Source: Hyphomonas sp. Mor2 (GTDB lineage Bacteria; Pseudomonadota; Alphaproteobacteria; Caulobacterales; Hyphomonadaceae). Taken from it: DNA of 64,000 nt. Position numbers and translations under genes: made by a program. Every line of letters begins with the position of its first letter. Within the stretch, counting starts at the first letter, position 1. The DNA lies in NCBI RefSeq assembly GCF_001854405.1, contig NZ_CP017718.1, positions 1,426,001 to 1,490,000 on the forward strand. The letters run 5' to 3'. Under the pieces are notes generated by a model. The model had not been told where the DNA came from, ran no database searches, and saw only the letters and a program-made list of their open reading frames with translations. Of this stretch, positions 28,445 to 37,673 are shown piece after piece.

Positions 28445-29215
28445 TTAGAGTGGGTTCCAGGTATGCCCGCCATCAACAACAATGGTGGCGCCAGTCATGA
28501 AACTACCCGCATCCGATGCCAGCAGCAGCAGCGGGCCCGATAATTCCTCATGTTCACCAAAGCGGCGCATCGGAATCCGCGTCAACATTTTCTGACCGAG
28601 TTCGGAATTCAGGAACTCATCATTGATTTCCGTTTCGAAGTATCCCGGAGCGAGGGCGTTCACGCGGATCTGGTAGCGCGCCATTTCAATCGCCATATTG
28701 CGAGTCATGTGCTCACAGGCCGCCTTGGAGGCCGCATAAGCCGTGAGAGTATGGCTTACGCCGTGGGCGACGATTGAAGCGATATTGATCATGCTTCCGG
28801 GTTTGCCGGCTTTGACCAGAGCACCTGCAAATGTGCGCGCAACCAGCCAGACACCCTTGGTATTGGTGTCCATGACCAGATCGAAATCGGCTTCTTCCAT
28901 TTTGATGAAGAACCCCTCCCGGCTGAGCCCGGAATTGTTGACGATGACATCTGCCGGGGCTCCGAACCGCGCGATTGTCTCTTCAAGCGCAGTTTCAATA
29001 GTATCGGCTTGCGTGACATCCATGGAGACGGCCAGGGCTTCGCCCCCGTTCGCCTCAATCTCTGCCGCAAGGGTCTCCAATCTTTCCATTCGACGCGCCG
29101 CAAGCACTACTTTTGCGCCCGCATCGGACAGCACGCGGGCGAAATGCCTTCCGAGGCCGCTTGAGGCGCCTGTCACCAGCGCTATCTTTCCCGTTAGATC
29201 AAATCGATCCGCCAT
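28445..29215 (-). CDS. Short-chain dehydrogenase/reductase
   Basis: The 256-residue classical SDR has the cofactor motif TGASSGLG (15-22), an R-R pair after strand two suggesting NADP preference, NNSG, the catalytic Ser in NIASIVAHG, and YAASK. The C-terminal GGHTWNPL is unusual. It is 33 bases downstream of a second SDR gene on the same strand. Together with the dienoyl-CoA reductase-like neighbour, a role in fatty acyl or hydroxyacyl metabolism is plausible but unproven. Confidence 0.85.
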   Translation of the reverse strand: MADRFDLTGKIALVTGASSGLGRHFARVLSDAGAKVVLAARRMERLETLAAEIEANGGEALAVSMDVTQADTIETALEETIARFGAPADVIVNNSGLSREGFFIKMEEADFDLVMDTNTKGVWLVARTFAGALVKAGKPGSMINIASIVAHGVSHTLTAYAASKAACEHMTRNMAIEMARYQIRVNALAPGYFETEINDEFLNSELGQKMLTRIPMRRFGEHEELSGPLLLLASDAGSFMTGATIVVDGGHTWNPL

Positions 29216-29248
29216 CAGGCTCCTCCTCTCACCAAATCGGCATCCAGC

Positions 29249-30151
29249 CTAAACCGTCCGCTTGGCTTTGTCTTTCGCGTTGGTGGCTTCGATCGCCTGA
29301 CGTGCGGCTTGCCAATCGTCATCTCCCCATTGGGCGAGCTGTGAGAAGTTGCCGCCGGTGGCGTTGTACATCGCGCCGTCAATCGCGATGGTCTGGCCGT
29401 TCACGTATTCTGCGCCCGGCCCCATCAGGAACACAGCCAGATTGACCAATTCGTGCATTTTGCCGATCCGCCCCATCGGATTGGCGCCATCGCGGTTCAT
29501 ATCCTCAGTCGTCTCGGCTTGCGGGGCCAATCGCTTGGTCATCCCCTCGGTCGGGAACGGGCCAGGCGCAATCGCATTGAACCGCAGACCGTAACGGCCC
29601 CATTCTATGGCGAGGGACTGGGTCATCGTGTTTACGGCAGATTTGGACATGGCGGACGGAACGACAAATGGACCGCCATTCCAGACCCAGGTGGTCAGGA
29701 TCGAAATGACATTGCCGCGCTTGCCCTCATCAATCCAGCGCTTGCCGATATTGTGGGTCATGTAGAACGTGCCCCGAAACACGATGTTGGCAATTGCGTC
29801 AAAGCCCCGAATGGAAAGATCTTCGGTACGGGAGATGAAGTTGCCAGCCGCATTGTTGACCAGACCCGTCAGCGCACCATGGTTCATCCAGATCTTGTCG
29901 GTCATGTCATTGATGGCTTCCGCAACCCGGATATCGCACGCATGCGGTACCACAGTGCCGCCATGGGCGCTCATGAGCGCTTCTGCCGTTTCCTCGCAAA
30001 CACCTCCGCGGCGACCGCAAATGTGAACCTCAGCCCCCAGCTTGAGGAACCCTTCGGCCATTTCCTTGCCGAGCCCCGTACCGCCACCTGTGACCAAAAC
30101 GCGTTCGCCTTGCATGAGGCCATCGCGAAACATCAATTGAGAGATATCCAT
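29249..30151 (-). CDS. SDR enzyme, 2,4-dienoyl-CoA reductase-like
   Basis: The 300-residue protein has TGGGTGLG (21-28), CGRR after strand two, NNAAGNF, and PSAMSKSAVNTM in place of the usual YxxxK motif. Loss of the tyrosine at that place while keeping lysine, within VPSAxxKxGV, is a mark of the mitochondrial-type 2,4-dienoyl-CoA reductases. It therefore probably reduces dienoyl-CoA in beta-oxidation of unsaturated fatty acids. The C-terminal 50 residues extend beyond the standard fold. Confidence 0.8.
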   Translation of the reverse strand: MDISQLMFRDGLMQGERVLVTGGGTGLGKEMAEGFLKLGAEVHICGRRGGVCEETAEALMSAHGGTVVPHACDIRVAEAINDMTDKIWMNHGALTGLVNNAAGNFISRTEDLSIRGFDAIANIVFRGTFYMTHNIGKRWIDEGKRGNVISILTTWVWNGGPFVVPSAMSKSAVNTMTQSLAIEWGRYGLRFNAIAPGPFPTEGMTKRLAPQAETTEDMNRDGANPMGRIGKMHELVNLAVFLMGPGAEYVNGQTIAIDGAMYNATGGNFSQLAQWGDDDWQAARQAIEATNAKDKAKRTV

Positions 30152-30197
30152 TTTCTTCCCGCCTGTTTTATCTGTGTTGGAGAGGATAGAGCAAAGC

Positions 30198-30545
30198 TCA
30201 CTTTCGGAAAGGCAAGCTCACCAATCGCCACAGAAGCCAGAGCGGAAGCACGAAGGTTGCGCCGGCAAGGGCCGGCTTCCAGAAATTTCTGGCGGTCCAG
30301 GAGGCAAGCCCAGCGAGCGACTCCAAGAAGCGCTGCATGGCGCCCATGACATTCACGTCCGGCGAGGCGGGATCAAATTCGCTCGCCATGACGAAAAATC
30401 CGACCAGAACACAAAGGAGCGCAAGCTTGATCCACCCCCACCAGGAGATGCCGAGCAGGCGCAAGAGGATGTGACGCTTGGCCTTCGGGAGCTTTCCCGT
30501 CCTGGCGGCCTCTTCGCCAATCGTCTCCAGTGCCGGATCGGTCAC
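30198..30545 (-). CDS. Two-TM small membrane protein (DUF6460-like)
   Basis: The 115-residue protein has a polar N-terminus and two hydrophobic segments (about 34-54 and 90-110) separated by an acidic then amphipathic stretch (EFDPASPDVNVMGAMQRFLESL). The layout recalls the alphaproteobacterial DUF6460 family. It starts three bases after the mscS stop, so it is cotranscribed and may act with the channel. No function is known to me. Confidence 0.75.
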   Translation of the reverse strand: MTDPALETIGEEAARTGKLPKAKRHILLRLLGISWWGWIKLALLCVLVGFFVMASEFDPASPDVNVMGAMQRFLESLAGLASWTARNFWKPALAGATFVLPLWLLWRLVSLPFRK

Positions 30546-30548
30546 GGT

Positions 30549-31376
30549 CTAAGCCACGTTTTTGACGATCTCGACCTGATGCGGATATGGAATCGAGATG
30601 CCTTGCTGATCGAACGCTTCCTTGACCTGTTTGGTCAGGTCGAACTTGACGTCCCAATAGTCCTCTGCGTTGACCCAATTGCGTGTCGCAATGTCGACCG
30701 AACTGTCGCCGAGATTAACGACTTTTGCGAAGGGTTCAGGGTCGCGCCGGATCCGGCTATCAGCGTCCACGATGGATTTAATGATCCCGATCGCCTTGTC
30801 GATATCGTCGCCATAATCAATGCCAAACGTGACATCGACGCGGCGGGTTGTGTAGCCGCTATAATTCTTGATCACGCCATCGATGGCCTGGCTGTTCGGC
30901 ACCATGATCTGCACATTGTCAGGGGTCGCAAGCACCGTCTGGAAAAGGTTGATGTCTTTTACTGTCCCGGCAGCTCCAGCTGCCTCGATATAGTCACCCA
31001 GCTTGTACGGGCGAAAGATCATGATCATGACGCCCGACGCGATATTGCCAAGCGCCCCTTGAAGCGACAGGCCGATCGCGAGGGTCAAGGCACCGAGTAC
31101 GGCGACGAAGCTTGTCGCGGGCACACCAAACACCTGCAGGACCGCAATGAAAACCGCCGCGGTTACAGCCCAGCGCACCATCGAGCCGAAGAAATTGCCT
31201 AGCGTATCGTCTATGTTTTCCTGTTTCAGCGCGATCGAGCGAACCAGACCGCCAAGCCAGGCTGCAACCCGCAAACCGATGATGAGAACGATCAGCGCGC
31301 CGATCGCCTGGACGCCAAATCCGATCACCTCATCGCCATAGTCGGCCCACAAAGCCGCAAAATCGATATTCTCCAT
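30549..31376 (-). CDS. mscS: Small-conductance mechanosensitive channel
   Basis: The channel opens under membrane tension and releases solutes on osmotic downshock. The 275-residue protein has three membrane helices (about 18-40, 64-84, 88-118). The third is the Ala/Gly-rich pore helix (GALTLAIGLSLQGALGN), followed by the beta domain with FRPYKLGDYIE and IMVPNSQ. The length matches E. coli MscS. pdeM is immediately upstream on the same strand. Confidence 0.93.
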   Translation of the reverse strand: MENIDFAALWADYGDEVIGFGVQAIGALIVLIIGLRVAAWLGGLVRSIALKQENIDDTLGNFFGSMVRWAVTAAVFIAVLQVFGVPATSFVAVLGALTLAIGLSLQGALGNIASGVMIMIFRPYKLGDYIEAAGAAGTVKDINLFQTVLATPDNVQIMVPNSQAIDGVIKNYSGYTTRRVDVTFGIDYGDDIDKAIGIIKSIVDADSRIRRDPEPFAKVVNLGDSSVDIATRNWVNAEDYWDVKFDLTKQVKEAFDQQGISIPYPHQVEIVKNVA

Positions 31377-31387
31377 GATCTACCCCT

Positions 31388-32146
31388 CTAGCCTTTGGAA
31401 TTGGAATTCGTATTGAGACGCCACCGATCCGCCCCGGGACGCCCACGATCGGGAATCAAGCGCCGGCTTGAGACCGGAATAACCGCGTCTCTCGTCATCG
31501 CAAAGACCATCATGCCCCCATCTGGAAAACATGGTGTGTAGGCCTCATCGAGTACATTCAAGCCACCGGTAAAGGCGCCAAGTGCGGGCATGATCAATCT
31601 CTGGCCATCCGTCACGAAGCAAGAGCGGCGCAAGGTGCGTACACGGCTGAGTACTTTCGCGCACGGATGCAGATGCCCGGCAATCTCGCCGCTCTCTCCT
31701 GTGGGCTCATGGCGGAATACAATATCACCCATGTGCAAGACCTTCGCGGCGCGTCCACCAAGATCTTCCGGCGGATCCGGGTCATGATTGCCCTCGACCC
31801 AGATCCAGTCTGTGGCGTCAGTCAGAGCTTTAATGCGCACGGCGTCGCGCGCGACCAGACGCCATTCGGCGTCGCGATCATGAAAACTGTCGCCGAGCGA
31901 GATCACGCGGTCGGGTTGATAGGCGCGCACCAGCGCCTCGACCACAGATAGCGTCGCGCCGGTATCATAAGGCGGCAGCATCTGGCCGGCCGCGGCAAAG
32001 CTGGAGCCTTTTTCCAGGTGCAGATCCGAAACGACCAAAGTCCTTTTAGACGCCCACCAGAGCGCACCTTCCGGCAACGGCATCATCATTTCCCCACGCA
32101 GGTGGAGATGAATTTCATTCAATGGCTTTGTGGCCAACGCGCTCAT
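31388..32146 (-). CDS. pdeM: Ligase-associated DNA repair phosphoesterase PdeM
   Basis: The 252-residue calcineurin-type phosphoesterase has the metal-binding series DLHLEKG, GDSFHD, GNHDP and GHLHPCA, in the order and spacing of the PdeM family. Elsewhere that family is encoded with an ATP-dependent DNA ligase, an exonuclease and a helicase. Those partners are absent here; mscS follows 11 bases downstream. The C-terminal 30 residues (SSRRLIPDRGRPGADRWRL) are polar and basic. The start overlaps the stop of a possible 22-codon frame upstream (32146-32211), which has no ribosome site. Confidence 0.85.
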   Translation of the reverse strand: MSALATKPLNEIHLHLRGEMMMPLPEGALWWASKRTLVVSDLHLEKGSSFAAAGQMLPPYDTGATLSVVEALVRAYQPDRVISLGDSFHDRDAEWRLVARDAVRIKALTDATDWIWVEGNHDPDPPEDLGGRAAKVLHMGDIVFRHEPTGESGEIAGHLHPCAKVLSRVRTLRRSCFVTDGQRLIMPALGAFTGGLNVLDEAYTPCFPDGGMMVFAMTRDAVIPVSSRRLIPDRGRPGADRWRLNTNSNSKG

Positions 32147-32308
32147 TTGGGCACCCTGACGCGCGCCGCGAGCCGGGTCAATTCTGCGAGCTCAGGTTTC
32201 CGTGTGGTCACCTAAAAAACCCCATGGCCAGCATCAGAAACTGAGTTAGCTTATGAATATATCAATGAGTCGAGTGCGGTCGCCGCGCACTGTCATGGAG
32301 CCCGGAAT

Positions 32309-33688
32309 ATGAAACTGATCAGCGATGATATTCTTGTCGATAATGGTGCGCAGGATCCCGTACATCCGATGGTATACCCAACCTTCGAAGATGAGTTCAC
32401 GTTCTGGAATCCGAATTCCTGGACTCGCGGACATCCTTACGATCTCTACAAAAAGATGCGCAGCGACTCGCCGGTCATGTGGTCACAAATGGCCAGAGGT
32501 GGATCGGGCTTCTGGTCGGTGACGCGCTACGAAGACATCAAGACAGTGGAGCTGGCGCCAGATGTCTTCTCCTCTCAGCGCGGCGGCATCAACCTCGCTG
32601 TGGCCGATCGTAAACACTGGCGACCGGAAATTCTGGTCAGAGCTGCAATGGACAATCTCATTTCCATGGATGAGCCACAGCACATGCAGATGCGCATTCA
32701 GCAAAAGGATTTCTTCATCCCGGCCTATGTCAAAGTCTTGCAAGAGAAAGTCCGGGTTGAAGTCGAATCCCTGTGCGACGATCTGGAAAAGAAGGGGCCG
32801 GAAGTCGATTTCGCAAAAGTGTTCTCTCATCAGCTGCCGCTCTTTACCCTGTGCGAGATGCTGGGTGTGGATGAAGAGGATCGGCAGAAGATCATCCATT
32901 GGATGCACTATCTCGAAATGGCGAGCCAGTTCATGGCCAATCCTCTACGAACCTTCCTGGGTGAGCCGCTCTTCCCGCTGCGTTTCAAAAAGGTCGTGGA
33001 GGAGATGTTCGCCTATGGGGCTCGGGTGATGGCCGACCGCCGCGCCAATCCGCGAGAAGACCTTCTGACGGTCATTGCGCACTCCAAGATGGACGGAGAA
33101 TTGCTGCCACAGGAATATCTCGACGGATCCTGGCTACTGATCATTTTTGCTGGCAATGACACGACCAGAAACTCGCTGTCCGGAACCATCAAATTGATGA
33201 CTGAATGGCCGGAACAACGTGCCATGGTGCTAGATGACCCATCGCTTATTCCGCGCATGTCGGAGGAATCCTTGCGCATGGTGTCACCGGTGAAGCACAT
33301 GCGCCGCACCGCCATGGAAGACACTGAAATCAACGGCCAGAAGATCGCCAAGGACGAGAAAGTCGTCATGTGGTACGGCGGCGGCAATCGTGATCCCGAC
33401 ATCTTCCCGAACCCGGACAGGTTCGACATGATGCGCGACAATGTCGATAAGCACATTGCCTTTGGACACGGTGTGCACAAATGCCTTGGCGCACGGGTGG
33501 CGCAGATGCAGCTTCGGATCGCCTATGAGCATATCTTCGAGCGCTTCCCGAACATCGAGTTTACCGGCGACATCAAGTATGCCCCTAACGCTCTGGTGCA
33601 CGCGATCTCGCGGCTGAAAGTAAACCTCTATGGCAGAGGCAATAGGCGCCCGACAAAAGTTCAGGTGAAGAGTCTCGAAACGGCCTAG
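32309..33688 (+). CDS. Cytochrome P450
   Basis: The 459-residue soluble bacterial P450 has the I-helix oxygen-activation motif FAGNDTTRNS (about 279-288), the K-helix ESLR, and the heme loop FGHGVHKCLGAR with thiolate ligand Cys392. The N-terminal 60 residues include a FWNPNSWTRGHPYDLYKKMR stretch like steroid- or terpene-hydroxylating families (CYP125/142-like); the substrate is unknown. GGAG is eight bases from the start. No ferredoxin or reductase is encoded nearby. The stop shares four bases with the convergent aldolase-like gene. Confidence 0.93.
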   Translation: MKLISDDILVDNGAQDPVHPMVYPTFEDEFTFWNPNSWTRGHPYDLYKKMRSDSPVMWSQMARGGSGFWSVTRYEDIKTVELAPDVFSSQRGGINLAVADRKHWRPEILVRAAMDNLISMDEPQHMQMRIQQKDFFIPAYVKVLQEKVRVEVESLCDDLEKKGPEVDFAKVFSHQLPLFTLCEMLGVDEEDRQKIIHWMHYLEMASQFMANPLRTFLGEPLFPLRFKKVVEEMFAYGARVMADRRANPREDLLTVIAHSKMDGELLPQEYLDGSWLLIIFAGNDTTRNSLSGTIKLMTEWPEQRAMVLDDPSLIPRMSEESLRMVSPVKHMRRTAMEDTEINGQKIAKDEKVVMWYGGGNRDPDIFPNPDRFDMMRDNVDKHIAFGHGVHKCLGARVAQMQLRIAYEHIFERFPNIEFTGDIKYAPNALVHAISRLKVNLYGRGNRRPTKVQVKSLETA

Positions 33689-34965
33689 GCGGACGCTTCA
33701 AAGACCGGCCAGGTGTCGACGATCTCGCCGTCTTCATAGACCGCGATATCGCCGAATTGCAGGAACACCGCCTCACTCTGATGCGGGCGGAAGAAGACGA
33801 ACTCATCAGCCGCGATCTCTAGCTCCGGACCGCCATTCAGCATCTCCTGATTGGACGAACGGCCAAAGGTCGAGTTGTAGCTCAGCCCCGGTGGATCAAC
33901 CGGATCAGCCAACCAGTGGCCACCATAAATGAACACGGTCTTGGAGTAATTCGGATCCCAGGTGCGCTTGGCGCCGTCTGCGAATTCGAGCCCGGGCATG
34001 CGTGTGGTCGGCAAGGATTTGATCACCGGCGTGGCGATAAAACTGGCGGGCTGGTGAGGCTCCAGCAACTCGCTGTCAAAGTGCGTCGGCTTGACCAGAC
34101 AAGACCCGGCAGAGATCTCGTTGGCGATCTCTGTATTCTCGTAATAGCGATAAGTCGGACTGCCCGCAGCGTTACGCGTCAGGCCGCGAACCGTGTCGCC
34201 GCCAAAAACATCCGCAGCTTGCGCCAGCGCCTGCTGATAGATGGTCCAGGCCCCTTTCAAAGCCTTGTCGCGCCAGCCCAGCGTCGTCGGCAGCGCCGGG
34301 ATATGCGGCTCATATCCCATGAAACCTGAGAATTCGAGATGGGCGTCATCGCGAATGCGTTCGAGGGCGGCTTGTAGGTCAGCGCCAGGTTCGAAGCCGC
34401 CGCGATGCAAACCGACATCCAGCTCGATATTTGCACGCAGCGTCTGATCGAGCCCGGAGGCAAGCTCTGAGTATTGCGCGAGGCGGGCATTGCTATCGAT
34501 CAGCCACTGTACCTGCATTGCCGCGGCCGCCTCTGCGTCGTTCAGTGAGTCGAAATAGTTGCGCGCCGCCTGGATGGGCAGCGGCTTGCCCAGCAGTTGG
34601 CTTGCTTCCGGCATTGCCTGACTCAGTGCCGTCAGCATGGGCTGGTTAAACGTCATCAACCGATCCGTTCCCGCGCGCTGGCGGATATGCTCGATCAGGG
34701 ACAGGGAAGGCAGCGACTTCGCCACGATACGATACCCCATCCCGTCTGGGAGGTGTCCCACCAAAGTGTCGATATTCGCGTTCAACCGAGCGCGATCGAT
34801 CACCAGGGTCGGTGTCGCGATCCCTGCCTTTGACAACGCGCCCTGCACGTTCAGAAAGTACGGATCGCGGGGACCGCTTTTATCACCTGGTTTTGACATA
34901 AGCGCGCTCACTCCAACGATTGCAGCTCCTCCGAGGAGCAGATGTCTGCGGCTGACCTTAAGCAT
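33685..34965 (-). CDS. Tat-exported PLP enzyme, D-threonine aldolase/D-serine dehydratase-like
   Basis: The 426-residue protein starts with a twin-arginine signal (SRRHLLLGGAAIVGVSA, 5-21). It then has an alanine-racemase-type TIM barrel beginning TPTLVIDRARLNANID, with the probable PLP lysine K83 in RIVAKSLPS. The C-terminal domain has a FFRPHQSEA segment at the place of the metal-binding His of the family. Its reaction is not known; aldol cleavage or dehydration of a D-hydroxy-amino acid is the family guess. The start overlaps the FAD-oxidase stop by eight bases (ATGCTTAA). The frame upstream of this ATG is read from inside that gene and was discarded. Confidence 0.8.
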   Translation of the reverse strand: MLKVSRRHLLLGGAAIVGVSALMSKPGDKSGPRDPYFLNVQGALSKAGIATPTLVIDRARLNANIDTLVGHLPDGMGYRIVAKSLPSLSLIEHIRQRAGTDRLMTFNQPMLTALSQAMPEASQLLGKPLPIQAARNYFDSLNDAEAAAAMQVQWLIDSNARLAQYSELASGLDQTLRANIELDVGLHRGGFEPGADLQAALERIRDDAHLEFSGFMGYEPHIPALPTTLGWRDKALKGAWTIYQQALAQAADVFGGDTVRGLTRNAAGSPTYRYYENTEIANEISAGSCLVKPTHFDSELLEPHQPASFIATPVIKSLPTTRMPGLEFADGAKRTWDPNYSKTVFIYGGHWLADPVDPPGLSYNSTFGRSSNQEMLNGGPELEIAADEFVFFRPHQSEAVFLQFGDIAVYEDGEIVDTWPVFEASA

Positions 34966-36385
34966 TGAACGGCTCCCCGAACAGCTCCGCCAGATGCGGG
35001 TTGAGGAACTTGCCTCCCGGATCGAGCTCGCGGCGAATCTCCATGAAGGCTTCAAACTGCGGATAAAGCGACACGAAGTCATCTCGCTTCAAAGAGTGCC
35101 ATTTCCCCCAATGTGGCCGGCCACCATGGGCGCGGAAGATCGGCTCGAAATCGGAGAAGAAATAGTCGAAACGCTCGTCCACCGCGGCGTGAATCGCGAT
35201 CGATATACACGGTCCATTGTTGAACGGGCTGAGCCAGGCATCATCCGGCGCGATAAAACGAATTTCCATCGGGAAGAACGCATCCTTGCGCGTCTCCATC
35301 TTGGTGATCACCTTCCTGAGGGCGGCGATCCCTTCCGATTTGGGCAGGTGAAACTCCATCTCATTAAACTTGATCGGACGCGTCGTCGCGAGCAATTCCA
35401 TGGAGGCGTCGCTGACATCCTCAATCACCCCATTCGGCAAGGCCGATTGCGCGATCTTGCGGCGCAACCAGGGCCACCAGCCGAACTGATCTCGCAGCAG
35501 TTTCAGCCCTTCCAGCGTCTCATCATCTTCTGACGGCTGCACGCCCGTGATGTCGCCTTCATGCAGGTCATGACTGAGCGTGGCGGCCATCCCCGTATGC
35601 GGCAAGTAGAACATTTCGAAGTTACGATGCGTCGCAGCCCGCGCCTCGGCTTCGTCCAGGACCAGATCAATCGGTTCGGCTTTGACGATGCGACGCAGGT
35701 TGAAGGCCGGGATGGTCTGCACGCTGTAGGAAGAAATCACGCCCAGAGCGCCGAGCGAGACTTTCCCCGCCTGGAATAGATCTGGATGGCTCTGCCGAGA
35801 AACATCGATCACTTCCCCACTCGCCGTCACCAGACGGAACGACCGGACATAGTCGTGCAGCGCCGTCAGCGTCTCGCCAGTCCCATGCGTGCCGGTTGAA
35901 AACGATCCCGCCAATGTCTGATCGACAATATCCGGCAAGTTCGGGAAGGCTCGGCCAAGCTCCTGCATTTTCGCAGCGGTCTGAAACAAGGTGGTCCCAG
36001 CGCCGAAGGTCGCAATTCCGGTTTCCGCATCATAGGACTGCAGACCAGAAAGATAACTGACATCGAGGATGACCCCCTCGCTCGGCACCAGACCGGTAAA
36101 GGAATGCCCACTGCCACGCGGGCGCACATTATACGGCGTGGCACGAATAAACTCGGCCAGCTCGGCTTCTGATTGCGGTGAGGCGAGCTGCATCGGTGTC
36201 GCCCGCTGCGCGCCGGCCCAGTTCATCCAGGCCTCCTGCCCGGCGGGCGCCTCTGGGTAATCCGGCGTGTATCCATCGCGCTCAAAATCGCGCATGCCCC
36301 AGGCCACATGTTGCCCGACTGGAATAGCCGTTGCGACGGCCACACCCGCCCCGACCTGCAAGAGCCGACGTCTCGATACGCCCAT
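34958..36385 (-). CDS. Tat-exported FAD-linked lactone oxidase-like enzyme
   Basis: The 475-residue protein has a twin-arginine signal (SRRRLLQVGAGVAVATAIPV, 4-23). An FAD-binding (PCMH-type) domain follows, with RPRGSGHSF (88-96) where GSGHS carries the flavin-linked histidine of vanillyl-alcohol/lactone oxidases. The C-terminal domain has RPHWGKWH and ELDPGGKFLNPHL, features of the D-arabinono-1,4-lactone / L-gulonolactone oxidase family. It is expected to oxidise a sugar lactone or sugar alcohol in the periplasm. It is the first gene of a two-gene unit with the PLP enzyme. Confidence 0.85.
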   Translation of the reverse strand: MGVSRRRLLQVGAGVAVATAIPVGQHVAWGMRDFERDGYTPDYPEAPAGQEAWMNWAGAQRATPMQLASPQSEAELAEFIRATPYNVRPRGSGHSFTGLVPSEGVILDVSYLSGLQSYDAETGIATFGAGTTLFQTAAKMQELGRAFPNLPDIVDQTLAGSFSTGTHGTGETLTALHDYVRSFRLVTASGEVIDVSRQSHPDLFQAGKVSLGALGVISSYSVQTIPAFNLRRIVKAEPIDLVLDEAEARAATHRNFEMFYLPHTGMAATLSHDLHEGDITGVQPSEDDETLEGLKLLRDQFGWWPWLRRKIAQSALPNGVIEDVSDASMELLATTRPIKFNEMEFHLPKSEGIAALRKVITKMETRKDAFFPMEIRFIAPDDAWLSPFNNGPCISIAIHAAVDERFDYFFSDFEPIFRAHGGRPHWGKWHSLKRDDFVSLYPQFEAFMEIRRELDPGGKFLNPHLAELFGEPFNA

Positions 36386-36527
36386 GATCCATTCCTCCTC
36401 GCAGCCTCATGACAGGTTTTGATCGCGGTTCTGTCAAGCTTGCCCCGAGGGAGCCAAAACCACTGGCTCTTGCACTCGGCGACCGCTGCCGATTAGGTGG
36501 ACGAGACCGTTATCAGGAAGGGCGGAT

Positions 36528-37673
36528 ATGAAATATGCTTTATTGGCCGCAGTCAGCGTCATGCTGGCCGCATGTTCAGGACAACAGCAAACGGAGCCGC
36601 AGCCCATGACCGATACGCCTGCAATCTCCGAACGCCCCGCCCCGGTCACCACAGAGGATCGGTTCGCGATTCTGGCACTCGACTGCATCCATCGTGAGTA
36701 CCCCAACAAGATCAGTCATGTGTTGCAATCGGACGAAGATTCACGCCCGCCTCGAGAGCTGACGCCTGCCTTTTATGGCTGCTTCGACTGGCATTCTTCC
36801 GTGCATGGTCACTGGCTGCTGACGCGCATCCTCACGACCCAACCGGATAGCGTCTTCGCCGACGAAATCCGGGATGCGCTGGCCGAGAGCTTCACGGCGG
36901 AAAAAATGGCGGGAGAACTCGCCTATTACACCACAGAGGGACGCGGATCGTTTGAACGCCCCTATGGCATTGCCTGGTATCTGCAATTGGTCGCCGAGCT
37001 GGAAGAGAGCGATGATCCGCAGTTGACCGCGTGGCGCGAGACCTTGCGCCCGCTGGAAGATGCGATCGTCGAACAAGTGCGCGGCTGGCTTCCGAGACTC
37101 GCCTACCCGGTCCGCCTTGGGACGCACAACCAAACCGCTTTTGCGTTTGGATTGATGCTCGACTATGCGCGCACCGTTGGAAATGATGAGTTCGCCAGTG
37201 AGCTGGAACAAAAGTCACTGGATTTCCATCAGTCTGACGTAAATTGCCCGCTTGCATATGAACCGTCGGGTGAGGATTTTCTCTCACCCTGCCTGATGGA
37301 AGCGGATCTGATGCGGCGGGTCATGTCGCAGCAGGAATTCTCTGTCTGGCTGAGCTATTTCCTACCGCAAATACCGATCAATGGCGGCTCGGACTGGCTC
37401 GAACCGGGCATCGTTCTCGACGCCTCGGACGGCAAGCTGGTGCATCTGGACGGGGTCAATCTTTCTCGCGCCTGGGCGCTTGAAGGCATAGCCAGTGCCC
37501 TGCCCGATACGGATCCGCGTATTCCCGCGCTGATGGCGGCCCATGCACAGCATCGCGATGTCGGCATCGCTGCGGTTTCGGATGAACATTATTCCGGCAG
37601 TCACTGGCTGGCGAGCTTTGCCACCTATCTCACAACCCGGCGCGGCATTGCCTCATCCGGAGAGACCGAATGA
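36528..37673 (+). CDS. DUF2891-type lipoprotein
   Basis: The 381-residue protein has a lipoprotein signal (MKYALLAAVSVMLAAC, Cys16), then an alpha/alpha-toroid-like domain with HREYPNKISHVLQS, PAFYGCFDWHSSVHGHW, RPYGIAWYLQL and HYSGSHWLASFA. These match the DUF2891 family as I remember it. Conserved His and Trp residues suggest a sugar- or glycan-binding cavity, but no reaction is known. AGGAAGGG precedes the start. It overlaps the transporter gene by ATGA and heads the pxp operon. Confidence 0.75.
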   Translation: MKYALLAAVSVMLAACSGQQQTEPQPMTDTPAISERPAPVTTEDRFAILALDCIHREYPNKISHVLQSDEDSRPPRELTPAFYGCFDWHSSVHGHWLLTRILTTQPDSVFADEIRDALAESFTAEKMAGELAYYTTEGRGSFERPYGIAWYLQLVAELEESDDPQLTAWRETLRPLEDAIVEQVRGWLPRLAYPVRLGTHNQTAFAFGLMLDYARTVGNDEFASELEQKSLDFHQSDVNCPLAYEPSGEDFLSPCLMEADLMRRVMSQQEFSVWLSYFLPQIPINGGSDWLEPGIVLDASDGKLVHLDGVNLSRAWALEGIASALPDTDPRIPALMAAHAQHRDVGIAAVSDEHYSGSHWLASFATYLTTRRGIASSGETE

